Assembly: GCA_000733355.1 (NCBI GenBank)
Contig: JNVV01000007.1
Span: forward strand, 866,624 to 930,623
Length of the DNA: 64,000 nucleotides
Reading direction: 5' to 3'
Origin: Falciphora oryzae
Taxonomy: Eukaryota > Ascomycota > Sordariomycetes > Magnaporthales > Magnaporthaceae
The position numbers and the translations under genes were made by a program. Positions 34,972 through 43,989 of the stretch are shown one piece after another (position 1 is the first letter of the stretch; every line of letters begins with the position of its first letter). A model generated the notes under the pieces. That model saw only the letters and a list, made by a program, of their open reading frames with translations. It did not search any database and was not told the DNA's origin.

Positions 34972-35558
34972 GGAGCAGCTTCTGCAGTCGGGGCGGACAT
35001 AGCAATACCTATCTGCGCAGCGAGAAAGGCAGAGACGTGGGCTCATCTCGAATTTTACTTGAACACAAACACAAACTATACGTGGGACTAGATGGAGGCG
35101 GATATAAAAAAGCAGGTAGTTCTGATATTCTCGGACACGGTTCAGGAAACAGGAGATTATTCATTGAATGATCTACCAAGATGTAGTGTCTTCATGCAGA
35201 TTAGGTAGACCACAAACGCGTGGGATGTAAATCCTATCTAAGATGATGGGGTTAGCCAAGCAAGTCCCCGAGAAGACATTGTGTGCGAACAAGTGTGCAA
35301 GCCTTTTAAATCAGCTCTCCAAGGTGAATTGATTGATGTTATCCACAGAATTGAGATTCAGTGAGAACAGCAAAGGGAATCATCCGAAAGGTGCTTTGGG
35401 GAGAGAAATGGTGTTGACCACTCACCACTAAAGGACTTGCACAGAACGGCGGCACGATACGATAAACTATCTGGGAGACCAGACACACGTTAGCATCGCG
35501 GCTACCATGTGGCTTCCAAGCAGTCAGGCATTTCGTTGATGCGAAAAGAATTGTCAGG
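34972..35558. other. Spacer between PI-PLC-like gene and snoRNA host
   Basis: Converging 3' sequences. The 3' end of the minus-strand snoRNA host transcript probably lies here. Further possible splice signals are visible (a GCTAAC at about 35498-35503 and a CCCAG acceptor near 35475), but I cannot define exons. Confidence 0.35.
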
Positions 35559-35634
35559 CTGTAGTGGGATTCATGTTAGCATCGTATTCCCTCAGTTGAA
35601 CGGAAGACCAGGACAGCTGTAGCCGACATACCTC

Positions 35635-35716
35635 ATTAAATCAGATTTTGTGTAAATGTTCATCTCCAACCCGAAGGAGGGATCAAACAGTGTGAATAAC
35701 GAATCATCATCTTAAC
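35635..35716 (-). ncRNA. Candidate orphan box C/D snoRNA
   Basis: Box C ATGATGA (35710-35704) and box D CTGA (35644-35641) lie 59 nt apart, with a 4-bp TTAA/TTAA terminal pairing and an internal AGATGA that could be C'. Spacing resembles the two snoRNAs upstream in the same host. I recognise no rRNA or snRNA complement upstream of box D, and one splice model would place this element in an exon, so it is tentative. Confidence 0.35.
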
Positions 35717-36109
35717 AGGCTCGTGAAAATGTCATCGCAAGTTGGAAAAGTATTACCTGCGGAGCAAAGAGTTAGTAAAGGCAACAACACATCGCCAAAA
35801 GGCTCCAGGCAGGCAACAGCAAGGCCACCGTGGGTTCCACGATCAGGTGACGAGTTCTCATCAATAGCACCCACCTGAACCTCTCCCACAGGGTTTGTAC
35901 GTCCCTGCTTTGATGGAAGAGGCCCAGGAGGGGCTCGATTATGTCCGCCCGTTCGTTCAAAGTTCGTCATGTGGGAGGTGGAATGCCAGGGACTGGGTCC
36001 ATGCGTGCTGCTTCGTTGGAGAGATGTATGTACCTGGCCGAGGCAGATGATGTTAGCAATCTTGCAGCCGACAGGCATCTGGCAGGCAAAAGGCAGAGAG
36101 AACAAGTGA

Positions 36110-36195
36110 GAGATCAGACAAGGCTGAAACTAGAAAAATGGTGTCCACATATGATCTTCGGCATGAGGAATCCCTGTTTTTTGTATCATCACCTC
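36110..36195 (-). ncRNA. Box C/D snoRNA guiding 18S rRNA (GCAAGGCTGAAACT site)
   Basis: A box C/D snoRNA of about 86 nt inside intron 2 of the host gene. Box C is GTGATGA (36192-36186) and box D is CTGA (36117-36114). The terminal stem is short (GAG with CTC). Upstream of box D, 13 bases are the exact complement of CAAGGCTGAAACT in the conserved core of 18S rRNA, extended by a G-U pair at the D-proximal position. The D-plus-5 rule points to the G of GCAAG. I believe this corresponds to yeast 18S Gm1126 (guided there by snR41), but the numbering should be checked. No second guide is recognised. Confidence 0.82.
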
Positions 36196-36431
36196 GGGAG
36201 GGTTGGGTGTAGGGTACTGGGTTGGGCCAGCGTGAGACCTGGAGCTTGCGCTTACCTTGTGGATGTGGCAAAGCTGTATCGACGACAACGGGCAACGGCA
36301 TCGAGCGCTCAAGCCCCAAGACCTACGAGGCGAGACGCTTCATGGATAGCAAAGTTACCTGGCAGTCTGCGATGTCAGTAAGCAGCGCGCCAAAGCCCAA
36401 TGGGCAACAAAAGAAAGACGAGGCTGTGGGT

Positions 36432-36519
36432 GCTTTGCTCAGGGTAATTCTAGAGTAATTGTAGTCCCCACGATGCTGGTAAGATTTGGATTGTTCGTAA
36501 TTGATCATCATCGCAAAGC
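36432..36519 (-). ncRNA. Box C/D snoRNA guiding 18S rRNA (SNORD45-like site)
   Basis: An 88-nt box C/D snoRNA inside intron 1 of the host gene. The ends form a perfect 7-bp terminal stem (GCTTTGC with GCAAAGC). Box C is ATGATGA (36511-36505) and box D is CTGA (36442-36439). Directly upstream of box D, 13 bases are the exact complement of GGTAATTCTAGAG, a universally conserved stretch of 18S rRNA. By the D-plus-5 rule the methylated base would be the second A of GGTAA, which by my count corresponds to human 18S A159, the SNORD45 target. It lies 36 nt from the donor and 65 nt from the acceptor, a standard intronic placement. No clear second guide is seen. Confidence 0.88.
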
Positions 36520-36620
36520 AATGGAGCTCGAGAGGAAGAAAAGGAAGGCAATTACCTTTTTGGAGCACTCAACGAGCACGGTGGTGTCGGTTCTCCAAAG
36601 AGAGCGAAGCTCGAGATGTG

Positions 36621-36975
36621 AGGGAGTTGAGGAGAGAAGAAAAAAAAAATTGAGCTCCCAGGCAGCATGGATTTTATTCGCCAACCCCACTCTCCATGTC
36701 AGTGGGGTTTGCGCGAAAGCTTGAGCCAATCAGTGCCGGGAGAGTGGGAAGGCTCACAGAGCACTGTCATTGGACGCAGCACACTCAGCGCGACTGCGGC
36801 TGGTGAGGCCTCAGTGACTGGCTGACGAGGCTTGGTGGCGAATTGTGGAGCGGGTGGGGTAGATGACCCCGACATGTCCCGCGCGGCGTTATAGATAGCC
36901 CAGTCCGGCGCTTCCGCCCCCTGCCTTGTCCTTGAACAGCAACTCAACAACAAGTCGAGGACAAAACACTTCACG
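36621..36975. promoter_or_regulatory. CCAAT-containing bidirectional promoter
   Basis: Between the snoRNA host (minus) and the mitochondrial-type gene (plus). A CCAAT box in GAGCCAATCAG (about 36722-36732) and an inverted one, ATTGG (about 36769-36773), flank the presumed start region, with a TATA-like GTTATAGATAG near 36890. HAP/NF-Y binding is inferred. Confidence 0.5.
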
Positions 36976-38328
36976 ATGGCTTCCTTAGGAGGCATGTTGG
37001 CCCCCGTGGCCATGCGTGTCCTCCGGCAAGCCGTCGGCAGCACCGCAAAGATAACCAAAGTGCTGCGCACCAAGTTGGGAAGCGCAGCACGGTCCGCCAA
37101 CACCCAACTCCAGCCCGTCGCTGCCAGGCAGCCAGTGCACCCCTTCGCCTTCATCCGCCAGCAGAAGCAGCGTGTGCGCTGGCACTCGACCCTCCGCGGG
37201 CCCCACGAGGCCGTCCGGTCCGCCCTCCGCCGCTTCCTGAACGGCCCCCGCTCCGCGGCGGTGAGGCCCACCGCCGGCCAGACCGCCCGCGCCGTCTTCG
37301 GCCTCACGGGCCGCGCGCCCTTCGCCACTTCGCTGCGCCCCAACCTGACCGGCGGCGCTTTGCCCCGCACTGCGGGCGGATACGCGGCGCCCGGAGCCGG
37401 CGGCAGGCTCGGCGGGGCGCGCTACTTCAGCCACGCGCCCGCGTCGCAGGCCCAGGTGGTGCAGAACGTCGGGCAGGCCATGCGCGCGTTTTGGCTGTCG
37501 GGCCAGCGCGCCCGCTTCGACGGCTGCGGCCCCAACGGCGAGAAGCGCTACCGTGTTGTCTCGGCGACGCACGACGATGCTGCCAGGAAGCTGGCGGCCG
37601 CGACGCTCGCTGTGAGGCGCGTACCGGGCTCGTTCGTCGACTTCAGCGTCAGCCCCACCATCACGGCCCTCAGCCCGCTGGCGTCCGCCTTCCCCTTCGC
37701 CATGCGCGGCGTCGGCCGCGAGGACAGCTACGCCGCGGCGTCTGCCGGCCCCACCCTCAACGAGGACGGGTTTCTCGACCTGCTCTCGGAGGACTTTGAG
37801 CGCTCTCTCAAGGATTTAGCTGCCGTTTTGGGTGACCTCAAGCGGCTCGCCGGGCTGGGAGACCTGCCCATTCTGCTGGAGAAAAACCGGACGATCCGGG
37901 TGCGTTTCCCAGGCGTGGATGCGGAGACGGTCGCCAGGCTGTGCGACGACCTCGGCGTGCAGCGGGGCGTCGTCGGCCAGGACGCGGACTTTGACGAGGA
38001 GCCGGACGTGGCAATGGCGTTGCGCTTCCCCTTCGCGCCGGACAAGCATGGTTCCGTGAAGCTGTCCTCGCCGGGCGGGTCTCTGCGTTCGCATCAATCC
38101 GAGTCCTCTTCGGACCTCGACGATGCCTTTGTGGACACTTTTCTGGAAGAGAACCCCTGGCTCTCTTCGGCACACTCGGATGAGGAGGAAGGATACTTCA
38201 CCAGCGTCTCCCCTTCTAGCCCTGGGCTTCCACCAACCCAGCGGCACCAGCACGCCGAGGACTTTGAGGGTGTCGAGGGCATCTACCGGTTCATCCAGGA
38301 GTGCGACCGCGCGGCCGGCCGGCCCTGA
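36976..38328 (+). CDS. Conserved fungal mitochondrial-type protein, function unknown
   Basis: A single exon of 450 residues. The first 130 or so residues are rich in Ala, Arg, Ser and Gln with scarcely any acidic residues, a long mitochondrial presequence-like region. A conserved segment follows: 'QVVQNVGQAMRAFWLSGQRA' and 'SFVDFSVSPTITALSP', then an 'EDFERSLKDLAAVLGDLKRLAGLGDLP' helical block and an 'IRVRFPGVDAETVARLCDDLGV' block. The C-terminal third is acidic and Ser-rich and ends near 'VEGIYRFIQECD'. Related fungal proteins often carry the label 'casein kinase II beta 2 subunit', but I see no CK2-beta zinc-finger cysteines here, so I do not adopt that name. The ATG context CACGATGG and the presequence support the start at 36976. 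Confidence 0.75.
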   Translation: MASLGGMLAPVAMRVLRQAVGSTAKITKVLRTKLGSAARSANTQLQPVAARQPVHPFAFIRQQKQRVRWHSTLRGPHEAVRSALRRFLNGPRSAAVRPTAGQTARAVFGLTGRAPFATSLRPNLTGGALPRTAGGYAAPGAGGRLGGARYFSHAPASQAQVVQNVGQAMRAFWLSGQRARFDGCGPNGEKRYRVVSATHDDAARKLAAATLAVRRVPGSFVDFSVSPTITALSPLASAFPFAMRGVGREDSYAAASAGPTLNEDGFLDLLSEDFERSLKDLAAVLGDLKRLAGLGDLPILLEKNRTIRVRFPGVDAETVARLCDDLGVQRGVVGQDADFDEEPDVAMALRFPFAPDKHGSVKLSSPGGSLRSHQSESSSDLDDAFVDTFLEENPWLSSAHSDEEEGYFTSVSPSSPGLPPTQRHQHAEDFEGVEGIYRFIQECDRAAGRP

Positions 38329-38892
38329 GACGGTGGCTTGGCCTATTTCCTTTGTCAGTGAGCGAGTCATTTCTGTACAGATTGTGCTTGTTTGGGATAC
38401 CTAGCAACAGATTATGGGGACATCGTGGTGGCCATGAAAAGGGCACAGGACAACCACACTCGTTATATGTCGAGTCGTATTTACTTGGTCTGAGGTCAAG
38501 TTTGATCTGGATCGATGCGATGGATATCTTTCAAATATCCTTCTTTTATTCAGCTCGCAGCTGAAAGTACCGTGATGTTTGCAGCCCCGGTGATAAAACA
38601 GTCGACTGTGACCTCAGCCGTTGCAGGGATCAGACCTCGGCCCAGACCCCAGCCATCGTGTCGTGCTCCCCACAGTTTTCCCATTCTCCTCCACTGGGGT
38701 AAGCTGCCGACAGACCTCGGCAGATGGAACGCGGGATATCAATCAGATCAATCAGCGAGCGAGCGGCGCGAGCTTTAGCCTCAGCCTGCTTCCATATTCT
38801 GTCCTCGTTGCGCTTCAGCTCGGTCTCCCGATATTTCTTCTGGCGCCTGTCTAAAAACATCAATTCATCGTCCACTTACATAAAACATCATC
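38329..38892. other. Tandem intergenic region
   Basis: Between two plus-strand genes. It carries the 3' UTR of one and the promoter of the MaoC-type gene. No extra gene is seen. Confidence 0.45.
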
Positions 38893-40003
38893 ATGTCTGG
38901 TCCCGGCGTCGGCTTCGAGTTCCCTCGCACCGAGGTGTCGTGGCTGAAGCGCGACGTGCTCCTGTTTGCCAACTCGATTGGCTGCAAGGCCGATGAGCTT
39001 CACTTTCTCTATGTAAGTCTCGCCTGTCCATCCACTGAGCGTTCAATGCGGCATTTTAAGACCTGGATCTGACCGTCGTCATCGTTTACGTCGTCTCAGG
39101 AGCTTCACCCCGACTTCGCAGTCTTCCCGACGTACCCGGTTGTCCTGCGTAAGTCTTCTTTGCCCCTGAACTGCCCCGTGCCATGCCAGCTTTCACCCAA
39201 GCTCAGACACGCAGCTAACATCAACAACAGCCTTCAAGACCAACACCCAGGAAGTGATCGACTTCTACAAGGCCGAAAAGTCCGTCACCATCCCGGGCGT
39301 GCCGACCTTCGACCCGACGCGCGTCGTCGACGGCCAGCGCCGCATCGAGTTCCTCCGCCCGCTCCCGCCCACCTCGGCGGGCCGCCGGTTCGAGGCCCGC
39401 ACCAAGGTCCTGGGCGTCTACGACAAGGGCCGGCCGGGCACCGTGGTCGAGCAGCAGACGGACCTGGTCGACGCCGACACGGGCGACGTCTACACGCGCG
39501 CCACGGGCTCGGGCTTCTACGTCGGCCAGGGCAACTGGGGCGGGCCGAAAGGTCCCGCCACCGTCAACTACCCGCCGCCCAAGGGGAAAAGCCCCGACGC
39601 CGTGCTGAAAGATGCCGCCACCCTCGAGACCCCGCTGCTGTACCGGCTGAACGGTGACTACAACCCGCTGCACGCGACGCCCGAGCCAGGCGCCAAGATG
39701 GGCTTCGGGGGAGTCATCGTTCACGGCCTGTGGCAGTGGAACTCGACCTGCCACCTGCTGCTGCGCAGCCTGGGCGCGAGCGACCCGCGCAACATCAAGG
39801 AGTACCAGGCCCGCTTCGCCAGCCCCGTGAAGCCCGGCGTCGAGCTCGAGACGTCGGTGTGGAGGACGGGCAAGGTTGACGCGGACGGCTTCGAGGAGGT
39901 CATCTTCGAGACAAAGGTCATCGGCGGCAAGGTCGTCCTCAGCAACGGCCGCGCCATCATCAAGGTCGTCGGCCCGGCCAAGGGTGCGGCTCCGAAGCTG
40001 TGA
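38893..40003 (+). CDS. Peroxisomal-type enoyl-CoA hydratase 2 (MaoC-like)
   Basis: Hydratase of the (3R)-hydroxyacyl-CoA type used in peroxisomal fatty-acid beta-oxidation. Three exons, 38893-39012, 39100-39148 and 39231-40003, give 313 residues. The N-terminal hot-dog half starts 'RDVLLFANSIGCKADELHFLYELHPDFAVFPTYP', matching the hydratase 2 region of multifunctional enzymes. The catalytic half has 'YRLNGDYNPLHATPEPGAKMGFGGVIVHGL', with the hydratase-2 Asp/His pair (D in GDYNPLH). It ends in 'PKL', a possible variant PTS1 peroxisomal signal, which is an inference. Introns of 87 and 82 nt are GT...AG. It is a stand-alone hydratase, without the dehydrogenase domains of fungal Fox2. It could alternatively serve a different acyl-CoA substrate. 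Confidence 0.88.
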
Positions 40004-40590
40004 GCGGGTTGTAGGGCGGTCTGATGAAAAAATGGGCGTGGAAGGTTGATACGAAAGCTAGTATATATGCCATGATATAATGTGCCCATTGCTGTTCGTG
40101 TCATCACATTTTGCATGTTGCTACGCGTGACCAGGCATGTGCATGTTGCGAGTGAAAAGATGCGAGAACACGCATTCTGCGTGTATTTCGGTATGAATCT
40201 ATGAAAATGTACCTTTGAACGCATGTATCCCATGCCATGTCTGGCCCTTTGAACCCTGCCCAGTATCGCTCACCTGAGCCCAACAACCCAGGGTATGAAG
40301 TACACGTAAATATCCAGTCCGTTTTTTTTTTTACAACATGCGCCAAATCCCCCCAAAAAAAGTAACACCACTTTAGTCGTTTCCCTGTTGCACAAATCCC
40401 CCGCAAAGCCAAGAGATCCAGTACAGCGGCTGCAACCAGTGAGCAAGAGACGTAGGAGAATGCGCTTGGACCAAAAAAACCAAGGTCGGAAAAGGGGTAT
40501 TGTGGAGAGTCAAGGAGAAAGAATAAATCAAGAGATCTCAAAGTCAAGGTTGTTGACCTGGAGAAAAGAGAGAAAGAGACGAGAGAAGAA
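40004..40590. other. Convergent intergenic region
   Basis: Tail-to-tail spacer between the MaoC-type gene and the DUF4203 gene, with a short T tract near 40321. No gene is recognised. Confidence 0.5.
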
Positions 40591-43500
40591 TCAGGCGTCC
40601 CGAGCAGCCGCCTGCATCCTCCGCATGGCGTCGCGGTGGACATCGAGCATGTCGCTGCGGCGCATCATCTCGTCGAACGCGCGGCCAGAGCGCTCCCTCT
40701 CGAGCCGCTCGGCCTCGCGGCGCTGGCCCTCGGCCTCCTTCTGGCTGAGCATGGCGCTGCGCTGCAGGTCCATCATGCTGCCCTGGGCGGCGCTCTTGGC
40801 GCTGGCGGCGGCAGACGCGCGCAGGTCGGCGGCGACCGAGCTGCGGAACGACGCCATCTGCGCCGCGCGCGCCTCGGCCGAGGGCATGTGCGAGCTGCGG
40901 TCGCGCTGGGGTTGGTGCGAGTTGAACGGGACCGTCGTGGTGGTCGCCACCGCGCCGATGAGGGACGTGGGCTGCTGGGGCGTGTTGACACCGCCGTAGT
41001 AGCTGCCCGTCACGCTGGGCGCCCGACTCGGAGCCTGGCCGTAGAGCGACGGAGTGGTGGTCTGCATGTGCTCAGCAGGCGAGCCCAGGCTGAGCAGGCT
41101 GTTGTGGCGCATGATGAGCTGGCGGCGCTGGCTGAGGGGCAGGTCGTCGGCGGTCTCGACCGCCGCCGGGGGCATCACCACGTAAGGCGAGTGCATAGCG
41201 ACGTCGTGCATGTAGACGGCGGCAGGCTCTGGCATGGTGACGGGGAAGCCCGGGTTCGACTTCTGGCGCAGCAACGTGTCGCGCTGGCCGATCAGCGTCT
41301 GCGGGCTCGAGTATGAGACGACACCGGGGACCGGGGCGCCACGGCTCATCGACGAGGAGATGGAGACGGTCCGCGCGAGGGTGGGTTGGGAGCCAGAGAT
41401 GGAAGTCCGAGCAGATGCGGGAGCCACCGGGTCCTGGGCTGCTGGATGAATCGCGCCCGAAATGCGGCGAGATACGGCCCTGGTCGCACCCATGGCGCTG
41501 TGCCACACCGGGATGTCCTGAGACATAGACTGACGGATGACGGTGGAGGCAGGCCTGGCGGGGGCAGGCTCAGGCGCACCGTTCTCGGCCGTCCGCTGCA
41601 GCTCCTCGACCTTGACGGGGACGGCTGCCTCCTCCTCGATCGCAGGAGCAACGACCGCAGCATCGGGCTTTGTGGCCTCGGCAATGTGAAGCTCGTCGGG
41701 CTGCGGGACCTCGGCCATGCTGAGGTGCTTGGCCCACTCGTTGGTGCGGTAGGACATGGCGATCTTGGACATGGCCTTGGGCAGACGCTCCTTGGTGAGA
41801 CTGGTGGGGGTCGAGCCGCTAGACACGACCGACGTGGCCGCATTGGGCGCCTTCTCCGTGGCGGCATCTGCGCCGTCACCACTCTCGCCGTCGGGCTTGT
41901 CCTTGTCCTCAGACGGAATGTTCAGGATGTCGGTCGACACCGTCTCGGCCATGGAAACGTGCTTCTTGTCGCCATCGAGGGCGTCGGCAGGTGACAGGGA
42001 GTCGCGCTTCTTGGTCTTGTCGGCAAGCTCAGCGACGACCTCGATGCTGACCGAAGCCTTCTCGTCGCGGGGCTCCTCGTCCTCATCATCCTCGATCTCG
42101 CTCATGCCGTCGATCGTGGCAGCAACCGAGCTGCGCACAGTCGCGCGCGACATGACAAGCTCCTCCCTGCTGACGCTCGGCTTACGCGAAATGTCGGCAG
42201 CCGACCGCTTGGACCGCTGAGAGAAGCTCCTAAGCAGGTCCATGGAGCTCTGCGAGAGCCTCTTGGCGAGCGAGCCGCGCTTGCTGGGAACGGCCACAGA
42301 GCGAGTCTCCTCGTCGCCGTCGTCCATTGTCGCCACGGATGACCGGTCGTCATCGCCGTCCTTGGTTTCGGGCTCCTCAACGGTCGGGATCTTGAAGGGC
42401 AGCGGCACGACGACCGGGCCTTCGGTGGAAGTGAGGCCGTTGGGGACTCTGCGGAGCTTTCTGAGAGCAGGGTGAACATCTGACTCGTCGATCTGCTCAT
42501 CGGGAATAGCGGCATCCATCTCCTCCGCCTCCTCCTCCTCAGCGCCAACCTGAACGGTGAGCACGCCGCACTCCTTGTCGTGGGCAAGGACCGCCTCAGC
42601 TGCCGTCTTGGGTGTTTGCGGTTCGGCCGGCAGCGCCACGGCGACCTCGGGATGGAGAGTGGCCATCTCAATGTGCTCCTCGAGGACCTGGCCCGGCTGC
42701 GTCTTGGTAGAGCCTGATCCCTTCTCACTGGGGGTGGAGGCCACGCCGATACCAGAGTCTATGGACGCGTGGGGCCGAGGGCGCGCGTCTTCTTCGTTGT
42801 CGTCCTGCTGGGGGCCGTCGCCGTAGACGGCCTCCCAGTTCCTCCTCTCCCTGGCATTGGCGCGCTCAATTTTCCTGCCAACAGCGGCCTCCTCCTCGTC
42901 CATCTCGCGGCGAGCCTCGAGCTGCTCGGCTTCGCGCTTCTTGCGGTGCTGCTTGATAAGGATCCATAGCTTGAGCTGAGACACCACGCCGGCGATGAAG
43001 ATGACGATGGTGGCTGCCAGCTCCACGCGCATTCCCTTGGTGAGCGGGTAGGTGACGGCGCCCAGGGGGAAGAGGCGATCGTTCAGGTTCCAGATGTAGG
43101 CCCAGAACTCCTTCAGCCCCGCGCGGCTGAAGGCATCAATTCCCATCACGGCAATGGTCGCGCCCGAGAAGGAAGTGCAGCCGATGAGTGCGTAGGTCCT
43201 AGTCCAGCGGCTGAAGTAGAGGCCGAAGGTAACGGCGCAAAAAGCGGCGATGAAGCCGACCTTGCCTCCCAGGTCGGTCACCAGGCCGCCCTCACGCAAT
43301 GCGAGCAGCCACATGCTTAGGCAGAAGCCGCCCAGGAGACAGCCCAGGCACTCGGTGATCTCCTTGAAAATGATGGCGACGCCGCCGAGGATGGCGCCGG
43401 TCAGGACCACCGCCACTACGTAGGCGCCCTGAATCCCGTCGGCGACGGGCGGGGTCATAACGTAAACGATGAGAACAGTCGTGCTCAGGGCGGCCAGGTA

Positions 43501-43989
43501 GGCCGTAGAAAAGAATGTGTGCAGCGACTGCATCTTGATGCCGATGAAGGCGTAAACGGCTCCAGTGAGGAGCATGATGATGCCCGCCACACCCCAGCCG
43601 GGTGTTAGGCTCGGCTCCAGCGGGAGCTGGCCCTCGGGAATCGTCACTGTATGGGGATTGGTGGTATCAGATTAGCCTGCCTCTTTCTCCGTCCACAGCC
43701 TCGACCACGAATCAAGGGGCGCTGTTAGACACTCACGGTTAAACATGGTGTCGTTGAACGTGACACCTGTACTGCTTGCCGAAGGGGCAAGAGTTGTGGT
43801 GGTGCTCGGCAGAGCACTGGTGATGTTGGCAGTCGGCGCGGGCACATCTGTCCGCACCGGACTTGTCCTGGCTACAGAGCTTGATGTGATGATGTCTTGT
43901 CTCCTTCCATGGCCCACGACGGAGCCCGAAGCCAGGTTTGCGAATAGGCAGATGCAAGCCAGCAACAGGGGCTGGCTGGTGAGCCTCAT
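40591..43989 (-). CDS. DUF4203/TMEM198-like multi-pass membrane protein
   Basis: Two exons, 43989-43737 and 43646-40591, give about 1102 residues; the 90-nt intron joins 'NDTMFN' to 'LTIPEGQLPLEP'. A signal peptide (about 1-22) and a short Ser/Thr-rich lumenal segment precede about seven closely packed hydrophobic helices ('GVAGIIMLLTGAVYAFIGI' through 'VELAATIVIFIAGVVSQLKLW'). They include the Gly-rich helices typical of DUF4203/TMEM198. The remaining two thirds or more is a long cytosolic tail: a charged coiled-coil-prone start ('HRKKREAEQLEARREMDEEE'), then acidic, Ser-rich disordered sequence, ending in a second charged helix ('SQKEAEGQRREAERLERERS'). Animal TMEM198 has been linked to Wnt signalling; no such role is implied here. 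The fungal function is unknown. Confidence 0.82.

Larger units (their letters stand above)
35559..36620 (-). ncRNA. Spliced non-coding host gene for box C/D snoRNAs
   Basis: A minus-strand transcript inferred from splice signals. Exon 1 ends at 36556 (AAG followed by GTAATT). Intron 1 is 36555-36367, with branch CTGAC and acceptor CGCAG. Exon 2 is 36366-36256. Intron 2 is 36255-36079, with donor GTAAGC and acceptor GCCAG. Exon 3 is 36078-36034, followed by donor GTACAT. Further downstream, TACTAAC plus CGCAG (about 35780-35757) and GCTAAC plus CTACAG (about 35580-35559) mark more splicing. The exons have no sustained ORF and no ATG-led frame. Introns 1 and 2 each carry one C/D snoRNA with guide matches to 18S rRNA, the usual sign of an snoRNA host gene. 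The 5' and 3' ends are not defined. It is divergent from the gene at 36976, with CCAAT boxes between them. Confidence 0.7.

Noticed and set aside
33430..35046. 538-codon open frame antisense to the PI-PLC-like gene
   Set aside because: It mirrors the codon bias of the GC-rich sense gene; the translation is low-complexity with no family match.
35855..35915. Minus-strand GTGGGT/ACCCAC stem enclosing TGATGA and CTGA
   Set aside because: The C-like and D-like boxes are only about 11 bases apart and no second box pair exists, so it is not a credible C/D snoRNA.
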